Source: Halobiforma nitratireducens JCM 10879
Lineage (GTDB): Archaea; Halobacteriota; Halobacteria; Halobacteriales; Natrialbaceae
Reading direction: 5' to 3'
Length of the DNA: 64,000 nucleotides
NCBI RefSeq assembly: GCF_000337895.1
Contig: NZ_AOMA01000070.1
Coordinates: forward strand, 25,039-89,038
This document shows, piece by piece, positions 61,488-64,000 of the stretch. The notes under the pieces are model-generated. The model ran no database searches. It was not told the DNA's origin and saw only the letters and a program-made list of their open reading frames with translations. A program made the position numbers and the translations under genes. The first letter of the stretch is position 1. Every line of letters starts with the position of its first letter.

Positions 61488-62668
61488 ACGATTTCTCTTT
61501 CCCACTCCTCGAGCCGACCGGTCATCGTTCCCCGCAGGTCGTCGTAGGTGAACGTTACCGACTCTTCGGGTTCGATCGCGTGCTCGGCGAACCGCTCGTC
61601 GAGGTCCACGTAGGCCGGTTCGACGGCCGGAAACTGGACGTTTCGCAGAGCGATTTCCCGCTGGGCGGGTCGCGACAGGAGGAAATCGACGAAGTCGTAG
61701 GCGAGTTCGGTCCGGGGCGACTCCGCGAAGACGGCGACGGACTCGACCGTCTCGACTCCCGTTCCTTCCAGGGGCGTCACTGTGTGCCCTCGCAACTCCC
61801 TGCCGGCCGCACTCGCACCGACCCGATCCGTCGAGTAGGAGACGACCAGCGGCCGCTCGCCTTCGAGGTACGACTCACGGTAGGCGTCGGTCCAGCGTTG
61901 CCTGACTCGGACGCCGTTTTCCCGTAGTTCCCGCCAGTACTCGAGGTACTCGTCGCCGTATTCGGCGACCGTCCACAGCAAGAAGGCCCGTCCCGGGTCC
62001 GACCGCCGTGGGTCCTGGACCACGAGCGCGTCTTCGTACTTGGGCTCGAGTAAGTCGGCCAGGCTCTCGGGTACTCCGGGTGACTCGTCATCGTCATTGT
62101 CATCGTCATCATCACCGTCACCGTCACCGTCACCGTCACCGTCCTCGAGCGCCGTCGCGTCTGCGACGACCGTCACGTAGCCCGTATCGAACGGAAACAG
62201 CCGGTCGCGCGGATCGTCGACGGCGTCCACGAGGGCTGGCTGGACGCGGTCGACGTGCGCGAGGCGGTCGCGGTCCAGCGTCTCGAACAGCCGGCCCGCC
62301 TGGAGCGTCTCGTCGACGTAGACCAGCTCCGGCGGCGTCAGGCCCAGGAAGAGGTCGGCGTCGATCGGGGCCTCGAGCTGGGCGCGCCGGACGTAGTTCT
62401 CGATGCCGGCCTCGGCGACGGTCCAGACGATCTCGGGGTCGTCCTCGTGTTCGGCTTCGAACGCCTCGGCGAGCCACTCGCCGGCGGGAGTTTCGCCGGT
62501 AACCATCGACGAGTACGTCGCGATCCGCAGGGTCTCCTCGTCGTCGGGCTCGGGCTCTGGGCCGTTCTCTTCCGGGCTCCTGGTGAGACAGCCGGCGAGG
62601 CTCCCGAGACCGCCGATCGCGACTGTGGAGCCGACGCCGATACTGCGGACGAGCGCCCGTCGTCTCAT
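61484..62668 (-). CDS. Thiamine-type ABC transporter substrate-binding lipoprotein (ThiB-like)
   Basis: A 394-residue protein with MRRRALVRSIGVGSTVAIGG, a hydrophobic stretch and lipobox SLAGC, then LRIATYSSMVTGETPAGEWL. FPFDTGYVTVVADATAL and LEPKYEDALVVQDPRRSDPG are typical of ThiB/iron-family binding proteins. A simple repeat encodes an Asp/Gly-rich insert (DGDGDGDGDDDDDNDDD). The ATP-binding and permease genes are not in the window. Start ATG 62668 fixes the Tat signal. Its stop codon lies in the 86-bp repeat. Confidence 0.82.
   Translation of the reverse strand: MRRRALVRSIGVGSTVAIGGLGSLAGCLTRSPEENGPEPEPDDEETLRIATYSSMVTGETPAGEWLAEAFEAEHEDDPEIVWTVAEAGIENYVRRAQLEAPIDADLFLGLTPPELVYVDETLQAGRLFETLDRDRLAHVDRVQPALVDAVDDPRDRLFPFDTGYVTVVADATALEDGDGDGDGDGDDDDDNDDDESPGVPESLADLLEPKYEDALVVQDPRRSDPGRAFLLWTVAEYGDEYLEYWRELRENGVRVRQRWTDAYRESYLEGERPLVVSYSTDRVGASAAGRELRGHTVTPLEGTGVETVESVAVFAESPRTELAYDFVDFLLSRPAQREIALRNVQFPAVEPAYVDLDERFAEHAIEPEESVTFTYDDLRGTMTGRLEEWEREIV
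62079..62142. repeat. Simple repeats GTCACC and GTCATC in the binding-protein gene
   Basis: Runs of GTCACC-type and TCATCG/TCATTG-type hexamers (plus strand) encode alternating Asp-Gly and an Asp-rich stretch on the minus strand. Copy number is likely to vary between strains, without frameshift. Confidence 0.8.
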
Positions 62669-62762
62669 CGTTTGCTCGTCACGCCGGGACGGGATAAGCG
62701 TCGCGCCGCGGCCGTCGGCGGCCCGTGAGAAAGACTTTATCCGTCCACTGATATTCACCGCT

Positions 62763-63998
62763 GTGACCACGAACGCGAACGACGGGGACGCGGCGTCGAC
62801 TCCCCGTGACTCGAGCAGAAACGATGGCGATTCCACTGCCGGCGGCGACCGCACCCGCCGGTACGTGCTTGCCGGTTTCGTCGCCGCGCTCGGCGCGCTT
62901 ACGGGTGCGATCCTGCTCGAGGTGCTCGGAACGATCCTGTTCGCGTTGACCGTCGCGTACGTCCTGTTGCCGGTCCAGCGGTGGCTGACCCGCCGCGGAC
63001 TCACCGAGTGGACCGCGGCCGTCGCCGCGACCGTGATCGGATTCGTCAGCGCCGTCACCGTGTTCTCGCCGCTTTTCGTCACGCTGTACTTCCGACTCGA
63101 GGAAGTGATCGCCGTCGTCGAGGGGCTGCCTCCCGAGTTCTCGGTGACCGTCCTCGACGTGGCCTACACGATCGAGACGGCCCAGATCCAGGCGGAGGCG
63201 GTCGACTTCATCCAGGGGATCGCCGTCTCGATCGCATCGGCACTACCGGTGCTCGGTATCAAGTTCGCGCTGTTCGTCCTGTTGCTGTTCGCGCTCTTGC
63301 TGAAAGGGGACGCGGCGGGTCGGGCGGCGATCGCACCCGTTCCCCACGAGTACCGCGATATCGTCTACGCGCTGGCCCGCCGGACGCGGGAGACGCTGTA
63401 CGCGATCTACGTCCTCCAGCTCGCGACGGCGATATCGACGCTCGCGATCGGCTACCCGCTGTTCTGGGCGCTGGGCTACGACGCGGCGTTCACGCTCGCG
63501 TTGCTCGCCGCCATCCTGCAGTTCGTCCCGATCATCGGGCCGAGCCTGCTGATCACCCCGATCGCTATCTATCACGTCGTCGCGGGCGAGATCGCCGCGG
63601 CACTGCTGGTCGGCGTCCTCGGGATCGCGCTTGTCGCGTGGTTCCCCGACGTCGCGGTCCGGCCGCGGCTCGCCCGCCGCTCGGCCGGCCTCCCCGGGAG
63701 CCTCTACTTCGTCGGCTTCACCGGCGGCCTCTTTACGCTCGGCGCGATCGGGATCGTCGTCGGTCCGCTGATCGTCGCGGTCTTCGTCGAAGCCGTCGAA
63801 CTCCTCGCGGACGAGGTCAACGGTGATACCCGATTCGGTGAATTGGCCACGACTGATGGCGGTGAGAGATCGGAAGTCGGAACCGAGAACGACGCCGACC
63901 TCGAGACGGCCGGCGGTGACGACGCCGACAGTGACGGGACCGACGACGGTTCCGACGGGGAGTCCGATCGGAACCGCAGCGTCGAACGCCCGAAGTAG
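62763..63998 (+). CDS. AI-2E family transporter (UPF0118)
   Basis: A 411-residue membrane protein with about seven to eight helices. VLAGFVAALGALTGAILLEV at the N-terminus, and late LAAILQFVPIIGPSLLITPI and GLPGSLYFVGFTGGLFTLGA are family signatures (the P-x-I-G-P loop). Members export or import small signals or act as Na+/H+ antiporters, so the substrate is uncertain. The start is GTG 62763, with CTTTATC about 24-30 bases upstream. A Ser/Asp/Gly-rich tail of about 60 residues follows the last helix. It is divergent from the ThiB-like gene. Confidence 0.85.
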   Translation: MTTNANDGDAASTPRDSSRNDGDSTAGGDRTRRYVLAGFVAALGALTGAILLEVLGTILFALTVAYVLLPVQRWLTRRGLTEWTAAVAATVIGFVSAVTVFSPLFVTLYFRLEEVIAVVEGLPPEFSVTVLDVAYTIETAQIQAEAVDFIQGIAVSIASALPVLGIKFALFVLLLFALLLKGDAAGRAAIAPVPHEYRDIVYALARRTRETLYAIYVLQLATAISTLAIGYPLFWALGYDAAFTLALLAAILQFVPIIGPSLLITPIAIYHVVAGEIAAALLVGVLGIALVAWFPDVAVRPRLARRSAGLPGSLYFVGFTGGLFTLGAIGIVVGPLIVAVFVEAVELLADEVNGDTRFGELATTDGGERSEVGTENDADLETAGGDDADSDGTDDGSDGESDRNRSVERPK

Positions 63999-64000
63999 AC

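Noticed and set aside
1-64000. tRNA, rRNA or CRISPR genes
   Set aside because: No T-loop/anticodon arrangement, rRNA segment or regularly spaced identical repeats were seen on either strand by eye; a covariance-model scan would be decisive.

Overview
The window reads as chromosomal DNA of a halophilic archaeon (class Halobacteria, most likely a Natrialbales relative). The support is high GC, very acidic predicted proteins, leaderless starts about 25-30 bases after TATA boxes, Tat-type lipoproteins, LysW-dependent arginine synthesis, an Orc1/Cdc6-OapABC replication origin, PolD, a SAMP2-like modifier and many small haloarchaea-specific proteins. Bases 1-21 are not genomic: they carry the Tn5/Nextera mosaic end, so the left edge is a contig end with uncut adapter.

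Layout. 22-1900: truncated 2'-5' RNA ligase family gene, a small membrane protein and a membrane-anchored winged-helix regulator. 1901-11452: arginine biosynthesis in two transcription units, argG-argH and then lysW-argX-argC-argB-argD-argE-argF with start/stop overlaps. 11609-17232: membrane protein, threonine synthase, amidotransferase, alpha/beta-hydrolase-like protein and GT87-like transferase. 17420-22300: lipoprotein and a tctC-tctB-tctA tripartite tricarboxylate transporter. 22505-32403: alaS, a degenerate sensor kinase, a broken toxin gene, rfcS, a bactofilin-like membrane protein, a SAMP2-like modifier and threonine ammonia-lyase. 32533-41450: GNAT, a membrane protein overlapping FAD synthase ribL, SHOCT protein, a low-GC NUDIX gene between direct repeats, a Rad3/XPD-type helicase, CPBP protease, DUF1684 protein and ferredoxin. 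41488-45583: methyltransferase and an iron(III) uptake pair preceded by three DtxR-like operator sites.

47607-56213 is a replication locus: oapC-oapB-oapA on the minus strand, an intergenic origin (50093-51397) with oppositely oriented ORB elements around an AT-richer zone, orc1/cdc6, signal peptidase I and the PolD small subunit. ORB-like sequences also lie inside the orc1 and PolD coding regions. 56206-63998: TetR regulator, GNAT, aspartate kinase, a candidate structured RNA, tryptophanase, a small membrane protein, a thiamine-type binding lipoprotein and an AI-2E family transporter.

The least explained items are an imperfectly palindromic 86-bp repeat present three times at identical length, two of the copies flanking the tryptophanase segment; the structured RNA candidate at 59119-59280; ORB pairs inside replication genes; an arginine-rich leaderless mini-ORF ahead of argG; and several tiny membrane-protein genes. 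I saw no CRISPR array, transposase, rRNA or tRNA gene.
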